From the NCBI RefSeq assembly GCF_900156535.1, contig NZ_FTNV01000003.1:186001-250000 (forward strand): a DNA stretch of 64,000 nt, in the 5' to 3' direction. Below, one piece after another: positions 56,073 through 64,000 of the stretch. The position numbers and the translations under genes were made by a program. The notes under the pieces are model-generated. The model searched no databases. It was not told the DNA's origin and saw nothing but the letters and a program-made list of their open reading frames with translations. Numbering within the stretch: position 1 is the stretch's first letter; each line of letters opens with the position of its first letter. This DNA comes from Roseovarius nanhaiticus (lineage in GTDB: Bacteria; Pseudomonadota; Alphaproteobacteria; Rhodobacterales; Rhodobacteraceae).

Positions 56073-57410
56073 ATGAACAATATCCTGCTGATCCCCGCGA
56101 CGCTCTGGCGCAAGGCCCAGGCCTATGCCCAAAAACTCTGGGTCCGCGTGCTGGCGATGGGCCTTTTGTCGCTCCTGTCGCTGGGCGTCACGCAGGTGAT
56201 CGAGCTTTTCATCCCCGAGGATATCTCGTCCAGCATGACCGGCGCGTCGGCGGACCGGCTGCTGGATATCATCGCCAGCGCAATGCTCTCGGTCACGATC
56301 TTTGCGATGACGGTGATGGTTTCGGTCTATCGCAGCTCGGCCTCGCAATGGACGCCGCGCGTCCACCGCCTGATCATGAAGGATGCGGTCACGCAAAAGA
56401 CGCTGGCCGCGTTCATCGGCGCCTATGTCTACGCGCTTGTGGCGATCATCCTGCGCGAGATGGATGTGTTCGGCGACGATCACGCGCTGGTCCTGTTCTG
56501 GCTGACGGTGATGGTCCTGGCCTTCGTGGTCTGGTCGCTGATCCGCTGGGTTTTGCACCTGCAAACCTTCGGCAGCCTTCTGCACACCACGCGGCAGGTC
56601 GAGGGCATCACCAAGGAGCGGTTTCAGGAACGCCTGCGCACGCCCTGCCTTGGGGCCAATCCGCTGACCGGGGACGTGCCCGAGGCCGCGCGCCCCATCG
56701 AGTCGGATCAAAGCGGATATATCCAGCACATCTATCCCGAAGGCCTGAATGCGGTGGCCGAGCGCTATGAGGTCAAGATCTACCTGCCACGCCCCATCGG
56801 TTATTTCGTCTTCCTGCACGAGCCGCTGGCGTGGGTCGTCGGCGACGTGGCCGAGGAGGATCGCGAGGAATTTCGCTCGCTCGTGCTTGGCCATGTCAAT
56901 GTGGAGGATCTGCGCGATTACGATCAGGATCCGCGCTTCGGCCTTGTCGTCATGGGCGAGATCGCGTCGAAGGCGCTGTCGCCCGGGATCAACGATCCGG
57001 GCACGGCGATTGACGTGATTACGCGCGTCGGGCGCATCTTGTCGAGTTACTCGGGCATAGATACGCGCCGCGAAGCCCATGTGGATGGTGAGGCGGACCC
57101 GGACAAGGAAGGCGAGGGGCCCGATCTGGACCGGCTTTGGGTGCCGCCGCTCGCGCCGGGCGAGCTTCTGGATGACGGGTTCGGCACTCTCACGCGCGAT
57201 GGTGCGCAGCTATACGAGGTGCAACACCGTCTACAGGCCACATTGGCGGGCCTCATGCGTCATCCGGACGAAGGGCTGCGCAACGCCGCATTTGATTTCG
57301 CCGAGACTGCACTGCGCCGCGCCCTGCAGTCTATGGACTTCGAGCCGGACCGCGAACGTCTGCTGCAAAGCGTGGGCGAGCGTTTGAGGATGCGTGTTAC
57401 CGAAACCTGA
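56073..57410 (+). CDS. DUF2254 membrane protein
   Basis: About 445 residues from MNNILLIPATLWRKAQAYAQ with roughly four N-terminal membrane helices (about 27-45, 63-88, 118-138, 146-170). A large soluble part with the conserved YIQHIYPEGLNAVAERYEVK and ISPGINDPGTAIDVI-like segment (KALSPGINDPGTAI) follows. The family is widespread and its function unknown. TTG 56064 is an alternative start. A hairpin (57424-57430 with 57438-57444) follows the stop. Confidence 0.85.
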   Translation: MNNILLIPATLWRKAQAYAQKLWVRVLAMGLLSLLSLGVTQVIELFIPEDISSSMTGASADRLLDIIASAMLSVTIFAMTVMVSVYRSSASQWTPRVHRLIMKDAVTQKTLAAFIGAYVYALVAIILREMDVFGDDHALVLFWLTVMVLAFVVWSLIRWVLHLQTFGSLLHTTRQVEGITKERFQERLRTPCLGANPLTGDVPEAARPIESDQSGYIQHIYPEGLNAVAERYEVKIYLPRPIGYFVFLHEPLAWVVGDVAEEDREEFRSLVLGHVNVEDLRDYDQDPRFGLVVMGEIASKALSPGINDPGTAIDVITRVGRILSSYSGIDTRREAHVDGEADPDKEGEGPDLDRLWVPPLAPGELLDDGFGTLTRDGAQLYEVQHRLQATLAGLMRHPDEGLRNAAFDFAETALRRALQSMDFEPDRERLLQSVGERLRMRVTET

Positions 57411-57423
57411 CAGCCTTGCCTCA

Positions 57424-57444
57424 CCGCGACACTTATCGTCGCGG
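57424..57444 (+). terminator. Hairpin after the DUF2254 gene
   Basis: CCGCGAC pairs with GTCGCGG across a 7-base loop, 14 bp after the stop. No T-run follows, so termination is uncertain. It separates DUF2254 from the downstream oxidoreductase gene. Confidence 0.4.
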
Positions 57445-57511
57445 TCGGGCAACCGGCCCATCCTCATGCGGTCCAAGTTGGGCGCGAATCGCAACGTCAG
57501 GAGCCGCGTCC

Positions 57512-59932
57512 ATGAAAACCCACGCACAGGCCGTCGTCATCGGCGGGGGCGTCATCGGATGCTCGATCCTCTATCACCTGACCAAGCTGGGCTGGACCGA
57601 TACCGTGCTGCTCGAGCGGGACGAGCTGACCAGCGGATCGACGTGGCATGCCGCCGCTAACATCCACGGTCTGCACGACAGCGCCAATATCAGCCGCCTG
57701 CAGCATTACACCATGACGCTCTACAACCGGCTCGAAGCCGAGACGGGCCAGAGCTGCGGCGTGTTTCAGCCCGGCTCGCTCTATCTGGCCCAGACCGAGG
57801 CGCGAGAGCATCAGCTGCGCCTGCAGGCGGCCAAGGCCAAGCTATACGGCATGAATTTTTATGAAATTGACCGCGCCGAGGCCGAGCGCCTGCATCCGCT
57901 GGTCAATTTTGACGGCATCCGCTGCATCATGTGGGAGCCGGATGGCGGCAACGTGGACCCCTCGGGCGTGACGGCGGCCTATGCGTCGGGCGCGCGGGCG
58001 GCGGGGGCCGAAATCCACCGCTTCACCCCCGTGACGGCAACCGTGCAGCAGCCGGATGGCACCTGGATCGTCGAGACGCCGAAGGGCACTATTCAGACGC
58101 CATGGGTCATCAATGCCGCCGGGCTCTGGGGGCGCGAAGTGGCGGCGCTGGCCGGGATCACCCTGCCGCTGCAACCGACCGAGCACCAGTATTTCGTGAC
58201 CGAGACGATTGCCCAGATCGCCGCGCTGGACCGCCGCCTGCCGTCGGTGGCCGACCGGGACGGCGAGTATTATCTGCGCCAGGAGGGCAAGGGCCTGTTG
58301 ATCGGCGCTTACGAGAAGGACATGCGTTTCTGGGCCGAGGAGGGCACGCCGCTCGACTTCGCGCATGAACTTTTTGCCGATGATCTGGACCGGATCGAGG
58401 ACAACATGATGCGCGCGATCGACCGCGTGCCCGCTGTGGGCGAGGCGGGGATCAAGCGGGTGATCAATGGCCCGATGATCTGGTCGCCCGATGCCAACGT
58501 GATCCTTGGACCTGTGCCGGAAAAGAAAGGTTATTTCTGCTGCAACGGGATCATTCCAGGCTTCAGTCAATCGGCAGGCATGGGCCTGATGGTGGCCGAT
58601 TGGATCGTCGAAGGCGAGATGCGCTACGACATGTTCGCCTGGGACATGGCGCGCTTTGACGATTGGGCCGACAAGGCCTTTACCAAGGCCAAGGTGCGCG
58701 ACCAATACGCCAACCGCTTTGCGATCCACTTTCCCTACGAGGAGCGCAGCGCGGGCCGGCCCTGCCGCGTGCGGCCCGCCTATGAGGTGCAAAAGGGCAT
58801 GGGGGCCGTGATGGGCCTCAACTACGGCTGGGAGCATCCGCTGTGGTTCGCCGATACCCCTGATACAGAAGAGACCAAGGGTTTCACCCGTCAGAACTGG
58901 TGGGCGCCCGTCGGCGCCGAGTGCCGCATGCTGCGCGAACATGCGGGCATCATCGATATCTCGAATTTCGCCAAGTACCGCTGCGCGGGGCCGGGGACCG
59001 AGGATTGGCTGAACGCGGTTTTCGCCAACCGGATGCCAAAGGCGGTGGGCCGGTCCTGCCTGACGCCGCTCATATCCGTGCGGGGTGGGATCGCGGGTGA
59101 TTTCACCGTGACCCGCACCGGGAACGATGAATTCTGGATCATCGGTTCGGGCATGGCTGAACGCTATCACAAACGCTTTTTCGATATGGTGCCTCTGCCC
59201 GAAGGCACGACATTCGAGAGCCGGACCGACGCGATGTGCGGGTTCAACGTCGCCGGTCCCAAATCGCGCGAGATGTTGCAGGGGCTGACGGATACCTCGC
59301 TGCAGACCGCCGATTTCCCCTTCATGCGCTCGCAATGGATCGAGCTGGGCGGCGTGCGCTGCCTTGCGCTGCGCGTCAGCTTTACCGGCGATCTGGGCTG
59401 GGAGCTTCACTGCGCCGAGGGCGATCAGGTGCAGCTCTATACCGCGCTGCTGGAAGCGGGCCGCAGCATCGGCGCCGGGCCCGTCGGCAGCCGCGCGTTG
59501 ATGAGCCTTCGCATTGAAAAGGGTTATGGCAGCTGGGGGCGCGAATACAGCCCCGAGTATTGGCCGCAAGAGGTAGGGCTGGCAGGGCTTTGCAAGATGG
59601 ACAAGGATTTCCTGCACAAGACTCCCGCCGCCGCGAACCTTGCAAAGGATGCGCGCGAGACGCTGGTACTGCTGCACATATCCGAAGAGGACACCGCCGC
59701 GTCGAACGCCGATGCCACGGGAGGCGAGCCGATCTTCAGGGAGGGCGTCGGCATCGGGCGCGTCACGTCGGGCAGCTACGGCTATTCGGTGGGGATGAGC
59801 CTTGCATTGGGTTACGTGAAAGGCGCGGCGTCCGGTGATACGGTCGAGGTCATGCTGCTGGGCCGCCCGCACCGTGCCGTGATCCTGCCCAAGCCGCCCT
59901 TTGACCCCGAAGGCGCGCGCCTGCGCGGCTGA
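57512..59932 (+). CDS. FAD-dependent dimethylglycine/sarcosine dehydrogenase-type oxidoreductase, second copy
   Basis: An 806-residue paralogue of the enzyme at 53470-55872, with the same layout: FAD domain (AQAVVIGGGVIGCSILYHLT), covalent-FAD motif STWHAAANIHG, FAO_M linker, GcvT domains (FTGDLGWELHCAEGD, RVTSGSYGYSVGMSLALGYV). The residues after the His differ from the first copy (ANIHGLHD versus GGFHTLNG), which suggests a different substrate. CAGGAG lies 11 bp before ATG 57512. The two copies flank DUF2254 in opposite directions. Confidence 0.88.
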   Translation: MKTHAQAVVIGGGVIGCSILYHLTKLGWTDTVLLERDELTSGSTWHAAANIHGLHDSANISRLQHYTMTLYNRLEAETGQSCGVFQPGSLYLAQTEAREHQLRLQAAKAKLYGMNFYEIDRAEAERLHPLVNFDGIRCIMWEPDGGNVDPSGVTAAYASGARAAGAEIHRFTPVTATVQQPDGTWIVETPKGTIQTPWVINAAGLWGREVAALAGITLPLQPTEHQYFVTETIAQIAALDRRLPSVADRDGEYYLRQEGKGLLIGAYEKDMRFWAEEGTPLDFAHELFADDLDRIEDNMMRAIDRVPAVGEAGIKRVINGPMIWSPDANVILGPVPEKKGYFCCNGIIPGFSQSAGMGLMVADWIVEGEMRYDMFAWDMARFDDWADKAFTKAKVRDQYANRFAIHFPYEERSAGRPCRVRPAYEVQKGMGAVMGLNYGWEHPLWFADTPDTEETKGFTRQNWWAPVGAECRMLREHAGIIDISNFAKYRCAGPGTEDWLNAVFANRMPKAVGRSCLTPLISVRGGIAGDFTVTRTGNDEFWIIGSGMAERYHKRFFDMVPLPEGTTFESRTDAMCGFNVAGPKSREMLQGLTDTSLQTADFPFMRSQWIELGGVRCLALRVSFTGDLGWELHCAEGDQVQLYTALLEAGRSIGAGPVGSRALMSLRIEKGYGSWGREYSPEYWPQEVGLAGLCKMDKDFLHKTPAAANLAKDARETLVLLHISEEDTAASNADATGGEPIFREGVGIGRVTSGSYGYSVGMSLALGYVKGAASGDTVEVMLLGRPHRAVILPKPPFDPEGARLRG

Positions 59933-60025
59933 TCCGCCGCTTTTCCGCACTGACATGACATCGACGGGTTGCCATCACCGGCCGTCTGGCGCTACTCGTC
60001 GCGGCCAGCCAAGGGGGTGATGACG

Positions 60026-61510
60026 ATGAACGACGAACAGGGCGACGCGCGCCATCTAGATACGCTGGACCGCGATCTGGCGCGATACTCGAACCTCGAG
60101 ATCGCGACCAGCTATGTCTCTCGCCCCATGGTGGGCCCAGGCATCGCGTTGGTCTTTATTTTGATCGCTGGGATTACGGCGATGCTGTTCTTCGGTCAGA
60201 CGAGCAATGCGGCGATCGTGGTCGTTGCCACCTGCCTCGGTGCCTATATGGCGCTGAATATCGGCGCCAATGATGTGGCCAACAACATGGGGCCGGCGGT
60301 GGGCGCCAATGCGCTGACCATGGGCGGCGCCATCGCCATTGCCATCGTCTTCGAAAGTGCGGGCGCGCTCCTGGCCGGGGGCGATGTGGTCTCGACCATC
60401 GCCAAGGGCATCATCGCGCCCGAAAGCATCGGCACCACGTCGATCTTCATCTGGGCCATGATGGCGGCGCTTTTGTCGGCGGCGCTTTGGGTCAACCTCG
60501 CCACATGGATCGGTGCGCCCGTATCGACCACGCATTCTGTCGTTGGTGGCGTCATGGGCGCGGGCATTGCGGCGGCTGGCTTTGCCGCCGTCAACTGGCC
60601 CACTATGGGCGCCATCGCCGCCAGCTGGGTAATTTCGCCCGTGATGGGTGGCGCCGTAGCCGCCGGATTTCTGTGGCTGATCAAGTCGCGCATTATCTAC
60701 CGCGACGACAAGATCGCGGCGGCGCGTGTCTGGGTGCCCATCCTTGTCGGCATCATGGCCGGCGCCTTTGCGACCTACCTTGCCCTCAAGGGGCTGAAAC
60801 AGGTCTTGGACGTGTCGCTGCCGCTGGCTTTGTTGATCGGGGCAAGCATCGGCGTGCCGATCTGGCTGATCATGATCCCGGTGACGCGGCGCCAGTCGCG
60901 CGGCCTCGAGAATCGCAACAAGTCGCTCAAGGTGCTATTCGGCATTCCTCTGGTGGCCTCGGCGGCTTTGCTCAGCTTTGCGCATGGTGCCAATGACGTG
61001 GCCAATGCGGTTGGTCCGCTGGCAGCCATCGTGCAGGCCTCGCAATCGGGCAGTTTCACCGATGCGGTCAGCCTGCCATTCTGGGTGATGGTGATTGGCG
61101 CCTTCGGCATTTCCTTTGGCCTCTTCCTCTTTGGCCCCAAGCTGATCCGCATGGTCGGCAGCCAGATCACCAAGCTGAACCCGATGCGCGCCTATTGCGT
61201 TGCGTTGTCGGCGGCAATCACGGTGATCGTGGCCAGCTGGCTGGGCCTGCCGGTCAGCTCGACCCATATCGCAGTGGGCGGCGTCTTTGGCGTCGGGTTC
61301 TTTCGCGAGTGGGACGCCGAGCGGCGGATGCGCCGCGCGCGGCTCGACATGCCCGAACGCGTCAGCTTCGGCCCGGAGGAGCGGCGCCGCCGCAAGCTGG
61401 TGCGACGCTCGCATTTCATGACGATCCTCGCGGCCTGGGTGATCACCGTGCCCGCAGCGGCGACCCTGTCGGGCTGCATTTTCTGGCTGATGAGTGCCGG
61501 GCTGGGCTAG
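60026..61510 (+). CDS. Inorganic phosphate transporter, PiT family
   Basis: Proton- or sodium-coupled phosphate carrier in the inner membrane. The 494 residues have two inverted family signatures, NIGANDVANNMGPAVGANAL and AHGANDVANAVGPLAAIVQA, and about eleven helices. The N-terminus (MNDEQGDARHLDTLDRDLAR) and a central loop with charged residues are soluble. AAGGGGG at 60011-60017 favours ATG 60026 over 60020. Confidence 0.93.
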   Translation: MNDEQGDARHLDTLDRDLARYSNLEIATSYVSRPMVGPGIALVFILIAGITAMLFFGQTSNAAIVVVATCLGAYMALNIGANDVANNMGPAVGANALTMGGAIAIAIVFESAGALLAGGDVVSTIAKGIIAPESIGTTSIFIWAMMAALLSAALWVNLATWIGAPVSTTHSVVGGVMGAGIAAAGFAAVNWPTMGAIAASWVISPVMGGAVAAGFLWLIKSRIIYRDDKIAAARVWVPILVGIMAGAFATYLALKGLKQVLDVSLPLALLIGASIGVPIWLIMIPVTRRQSRGLENRNKSLKVLFGIPLVASAALLSFAHGANDVANAVGPLAAIVQASQSGSFTDAVSLPFWVMVIGAFGISFGLFLFGPKLIRMVGSQITKLNPMRAYCVALSAAITVIVASWLGLPVSSTHIAVGGVFGVGFFREWDAERRMRRARLDMPERVSFGPEERRRRKLVRRSHFMTILAAWVITVPAAATLSGCIFWLMSAGLG

Positions 61511-61525
61511 TCAGGGGCCCGCGCC

Positions 61526-62833
61526 TCAGACCTTGCCGATCTTAAGCCGCGTGATGCGGTTGGCTTTGCGCGCCAGCACTTCAAAACGGAAGCCGTGGAA
61601 GTTGAACACCTGGTTCACCTTGGGGATCATCTGTGCTTCGTGGATGACGAGGCCCGCGATGGTGTTCGCAGCATCATCGGGCAGGGACCAGTCCGTGGCC
61701 CGGTTCAGATCGCGAATCGTCATTGCGCCATCGACCAGATACTGACCATCCTCGCCGCGCTTGATGGGGTGCTCGGCGTCAGCGTCGAACTCGTCCGTGA
61801 TCTCGCCCACGATCTCTTCGAGGATGTCTTCGAGCGTGATCAAGCCCTGCAGCGAGCCGTATTCGTCGACCACCAGCGCGAAATGCGTGCGCATGCGCAG
61901 GAACTGGCGCATCTGATCATCGAGCGTCGTGGTTTCGGGCACGAAATAGGGCTTCATCGCGACTGAGGTGATGTCGAAAGCGCGCCACGCATCGGGGCCA
62001 CCACCCTCGCCAAGCGCCAGCTTATGCATCGCACGCAGCAGGTCCTTGGCATGCACGATGCCGATGATGTTGTCGGGATCGCCGCTATAGACGGGCAGGC
62101 GGGTATGGGGCGATTTCAGGCATTGATCCAGGATCGCGGTCGGCTCGAGCCCCGCGTCGATCATCTCGATCTGGCTGCGGTGGCGCATGATCTCCTCGAC
62201 CGCCCGCTCGCCCAGATCGAGCGCGCCCAGGATGCGGTCGCGGTCTTCCTTCTCGACCACGCCCTCGGAATGGCCCAGATAAAGCGCGCCGGCGATTTCT
62301 TCGCGCACGGCCAGGATCTGACCGTCAGGATCGGTCTTTACCCCGATGGCGCGCAGGATCAGCCGCACAAGGGCGCGCACGGCCGAAACGATGGGTGAGA
62401 ACAGCCGGATGACGATGGTGATCGCGGGCGCGACGCGGCTGGCCGCGACCTCGGCGTTGGTGATGGCGTAGGTCTTGGGCAGCACCTCGGCAAAGATCAG
62501 AACCAGCAGGGTCATCATCAAGGTCGCCAATGCCACGCCCGACTCTCCGAAGAGGCGCGTAAAAAGCGCGGTGGCCAGTGATGTGGCCAGAATATTGACC
62601 AGGTTGTTCCCCAAAAGGACACTGCCGATCAGCCGCTCGTTATCCTCTGTGATGACCAGCGCGCGCTCGGCCCCCTTGTCGCCCTTGTCGGCGCGGGCGC
62701 GCAATTTGCCGCGCGAGGCGGCGGTGAGGGCGGTCTCGCTGCCCGAGAACATGCCGGACAGGACCAGCAATGCCAGGATCGCCGCCGAGGTGATCCAGAA
62801 GGCGGCGTCTAAAGTCATGTTGGCCTGATCCAT
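61526..62833 (-). CDS. Hemolysin/CorC-family CBS-domain membrane protein
   Basis: A 435-residue protein with an N-terminal DUF21 membrane domain (about 1-200, three to four helices, SGMFSGSETALTAASRGKLR), a CBS pair (RSQIEMIDAGLEPTAILDQC and LVVDEYGSLQGLITLEDILE) and a C-terminal CorC_HlyC domain (INRATDWSLPDD-like, PKVNQVFNFHGFRFEVLARK). Relatives act in magnesium or cobalt efflux. Despite the old name, haemolysis is not implied. The start is uncertain: 62833 or the internal ATG at 62818. Confidence 0.88.
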   Translation of the reverse strand: MDQANMTLDAAFWITSAAILALLVLSGMFSGSETALTAASRGKLRARADKGDKGAERALVITEDNERLIGSVLLGNNLVNILATSLATALFTRLFGESGVALATLMMTLLVLIFAEVLPKTYAITNAEVAASRVAPAITIVIRLFSPIVSAVRALVRLILRAIGVKTDPDGQILAVREEIAGALYLGHSEGVVEKEDRDRILGALDLGERAVEEIMRHRSQIEMIDAGLEPTAILDQCLKSPHTRLPVYSGDPDNIIGIVHAKDLLRAMHKLALGEGGGPDAWRAFDITSVAMKPYFVPETTTLDDQMRQFLRMRTHFALVVDEYGSLQGLITLEDILEEIVGEITDEFDADAEHPIKRGEDGQYLVDGAMTIRDLNRATDWSLPDDAANTIAGLVIHEAQMIPKVNQVFNFHGFRFEVLARKANRITRLKIGKV

Positions 62834-63072
62834 TGGTAATTGCGTTCCCTTTTGCCACATGGGTTATGGGGTGCGTGGCGCCTGTCTTCAAGACATCATG
62901 GCGCAAGCCGGGCCGATCGCGCTGCGACAGATCTGCATTCGAGCGGCAAGCGGGCGCCTGCGACAGCTACCGCGTTTGGCAGAACCGCGCCGAGCGGTGC
63001 GGTGCGGCTATGCGGCAAGGCAACGCATGCGCTAAGGTTCCGTCAGGTTTGAGGCCAAAACGCAGGCGCACC
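62834..63072. other. 239-bp divergent gap before the peptidase gene
   Basis: No gene, repeat or clear promoter is seen here. A 325-residue reading frame runs through it from 62833, but its first 80 codons look non-coding (Arg/Cys-rich) and are not proposed as protein. Confidence 0.4.
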
Positions 63073-63810
63073 ATGATTTCCCTCACGTTTTCAGGCAATT
63101 TCACCGATACCCGCCGCGCCGTCTTTGCCCGTGCGGCAGCGCGTTGGGATGCGGTCATCGAGACCGGCTTTGCGCCGATCACGTTCGAGGGCGGCACCCT
63201 GACGGGCGTTCGCATCGACGCTGCGATCACCGATATCGACGGCCCCCAAGGCGTGCTGGGGCAGGCCGGGCCGACGATCCTGCGTCCCGAATCAGAACTG
63301 CCGTTGCTGGGCGTGATGGAATTCGACCGCGCCGATGTGCTGGCGCTGGAGGAAGCGGGCAGTTTCGAGGATGTAATCCTGCACGAGATGGCGCATGTGC
63401 TGGGCTTTGGCACGCTTTGGGCGCGCAAGGGGCTGATTGCGGGCGCAGGCAGCGTCGATCCGCGCTTTACCGGGCCCGCCGCCGCGGGCGAATTCGCGCG
63501 GCTCGATCCCGCGGGCGGACAGGGCGTGCCGCTGGCAAATACCGGCGGGGTCGGCACCCGCGAGGGCCATTGGCGCGAGCTGGTCTTCGGTGACGAGCTC
63601 CTGACCGGCTTCCTCTCGGGCAGCGATCGCCCGCTCAGTGCGATGTCGATCGCCTCATTTGCCGATCTGGGATACGAGGTCGATCTCGGACGCGCCGATC
63701 CTTACGCGTTGCCGAATTTCCGCGAACTGGCGCTCAAGGGCGTGACCGAGGCGGTTCGCCGCTGCGATCTGTGCCGGATGGGGCGCACCGAGCCAGTGGT
63801 TTTGCGGTAG
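63073..63810 (+). CDS. Leishmanolysin-like (M8) zinc metallopeptidase
   Basis: A 245-residue protein with the zinc motif VILHEMAHVLGFGTLWARKG (HExxHxxGF) and a third His in GHWRELVFGDELLTGFLSGS, as in the M8-related bacterial peptidases, ending SIASFADLGYEVDLGRADPY. No signal peptide is seen at the ATG at 63073 or in the short extension, so how it would be exported is unclear. Substrates are unknown. Confidence 0.78.
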   Translation: MISLTFSGNFTDTRRAVFARAAARWDAVIETGFAPITFEGGTLTGVRIDAAITDIDGPQGVLGQAGPTILRPESELPLLGVMEFDRADVLALEEAGSFEDVILHEMAHVLGFGTLWARKGLIAGAGSVDPRFTGPAAAGEFARLDPAGGQGVPLANTGGVGTREGHWRELVFGDELLTGFLSGSDRPLSAMSIASFADLGYEVDLGRADPYALPNFRELALKGVTEAVRRCDLCRMGRTEPVVLR

Positions 63811-63820
63811 CGGGCCACCT

Positions 63821-64000
63821 CTACTTGTCGGACTTACCTTGCGCCGCGTCCGAGAGCGGATGATGGTCGTGCACAAGTGCCTGCAAGCGCGCATCCAGCA
63901 CATGGGTGTAGATCTCGGTCGTCGCGACATCCGCGTGGCCCAAGAGCGCCTGTATCGCCATCAAATCGGCCCCGTTTGCCAGCAGATGGGTCGCAAAGGC
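63821..64000 (-). CDS. xerD: Tyrosine recombinase XerD, C-terminal end only
   Basis: The window holds the last 59 residues of a site-specific recombinase that resolves chromosome dimers with XerC. It reads [35 protein letters not shown] with the catalytic His and the nucleophile Tyr, and then a short Lys-rich tail. The N-terminal part lies beyond the window. XerD rather than XerC is judged from this short stretch. Confidence 0.78.
   Translation of the reverse strand, partial: AFATHLLANGADLMAIQALLGHADVATTEIYTHVLDARLQALVHDHHPLSDAAQGKSDK

Noticed and set aside
1-64000. tRNA, rRNA, CRISPR arrays, insertion sequences or prophage
   Set aside because: No cloverleaf-like tract, ribosomal sequence, regularly spaced repeats, transposase or phage genes were seen. 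xerD at the end is a housekeeping recombinase, not evidence of an element.

Overview
This window looks like chromosome from a marine Rhodobacteraceae (Roseobacter-group) alphaproteobacterium. The reasons are: uniformly GC-rich, densely overlapping genes; a nuo operon interleaved with non-Nuo reading frames, as known from Paracoccus and Rhodobacter; a DUF1476 (ATP synthase zeta) gene; RNase E with an insertion inside its S1 domain; methionine synthase split into separate polypeptides; and a GTTC-N7-GTTC LexA-type box. The species cannot be fixed from the sequence. I see no rRNA, tRNA, CRISPR array, insertion sequence or prophage.

Layout. 1-9.5 kb: moaA (cut by the window edge), a lipoprotein, the amino-sugar pair glmS-glmU, divergent gph plus a DegT-type aminotransferase, creA, a PNPOx-fold protein, ompW with an FNR-type box, and a glutathione S-transferase. 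9.9-29.1 kb: one unidirectional respiratory complex I operon in the order nuoA-B-C-D-E, two accessory genes, F, two accessory genes, G, two accessory genes, H, methyltransferase-like, I, AhpD-like, J, microprotein, K-L-M-N. 29.2-32.4 kb: birA, coaX and rnj, ending at a strong two-way terminator. 32.5-36.7 kb: a DEAD-box helicase with a structured leader, a glycosyltransferase, an exported protein and the bolA-grxD Fe-S pair.

36.7-41.1 kb: parts of a split cobalamin-dependent methionine synthase (homocysteine methyltransferase and B12-binding protein) with a DUF1638 protein. A divergent radical SAM gene with a LexA-type promoter sits among them, and the ATPase inhibitor zeta gene follows. 41.3-46.2 kb: purC-purS-purQ, then a DctB/DctD-like two-component system whose regulator lacks the sigma-54 contact motif. 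46.2-53.4 kb: rne with a long leader, tusA, ccdA, and a membrane hydrolase translationally coupled to a cytochrome P450. 53.5-64 kb: two paralogous FAD/GcvT (dimethylglycine or sarcosine dehydrogenase-type) oxidoreductases flanking a DUF2254 protein, a PiT phosphate carrier, a CorC/HlyC-type CBS protein, an M8-like metallopeptidase and the 3' end of xerD.

The most interesting points are the accessory proteins inside the nuo operon: a roughly 95-residue domain duplicated between NuoE and the next protein, a methyltransferase-like protein with a degenerate SAM loop, and a 24-residue membrane microprotein. Others are the LexA-type, apparently leaderless promoter of the radical SAM gene, the DctD-like regulator without GAFTGA, and a 25-bp repeat found downstream of unrelated genes.
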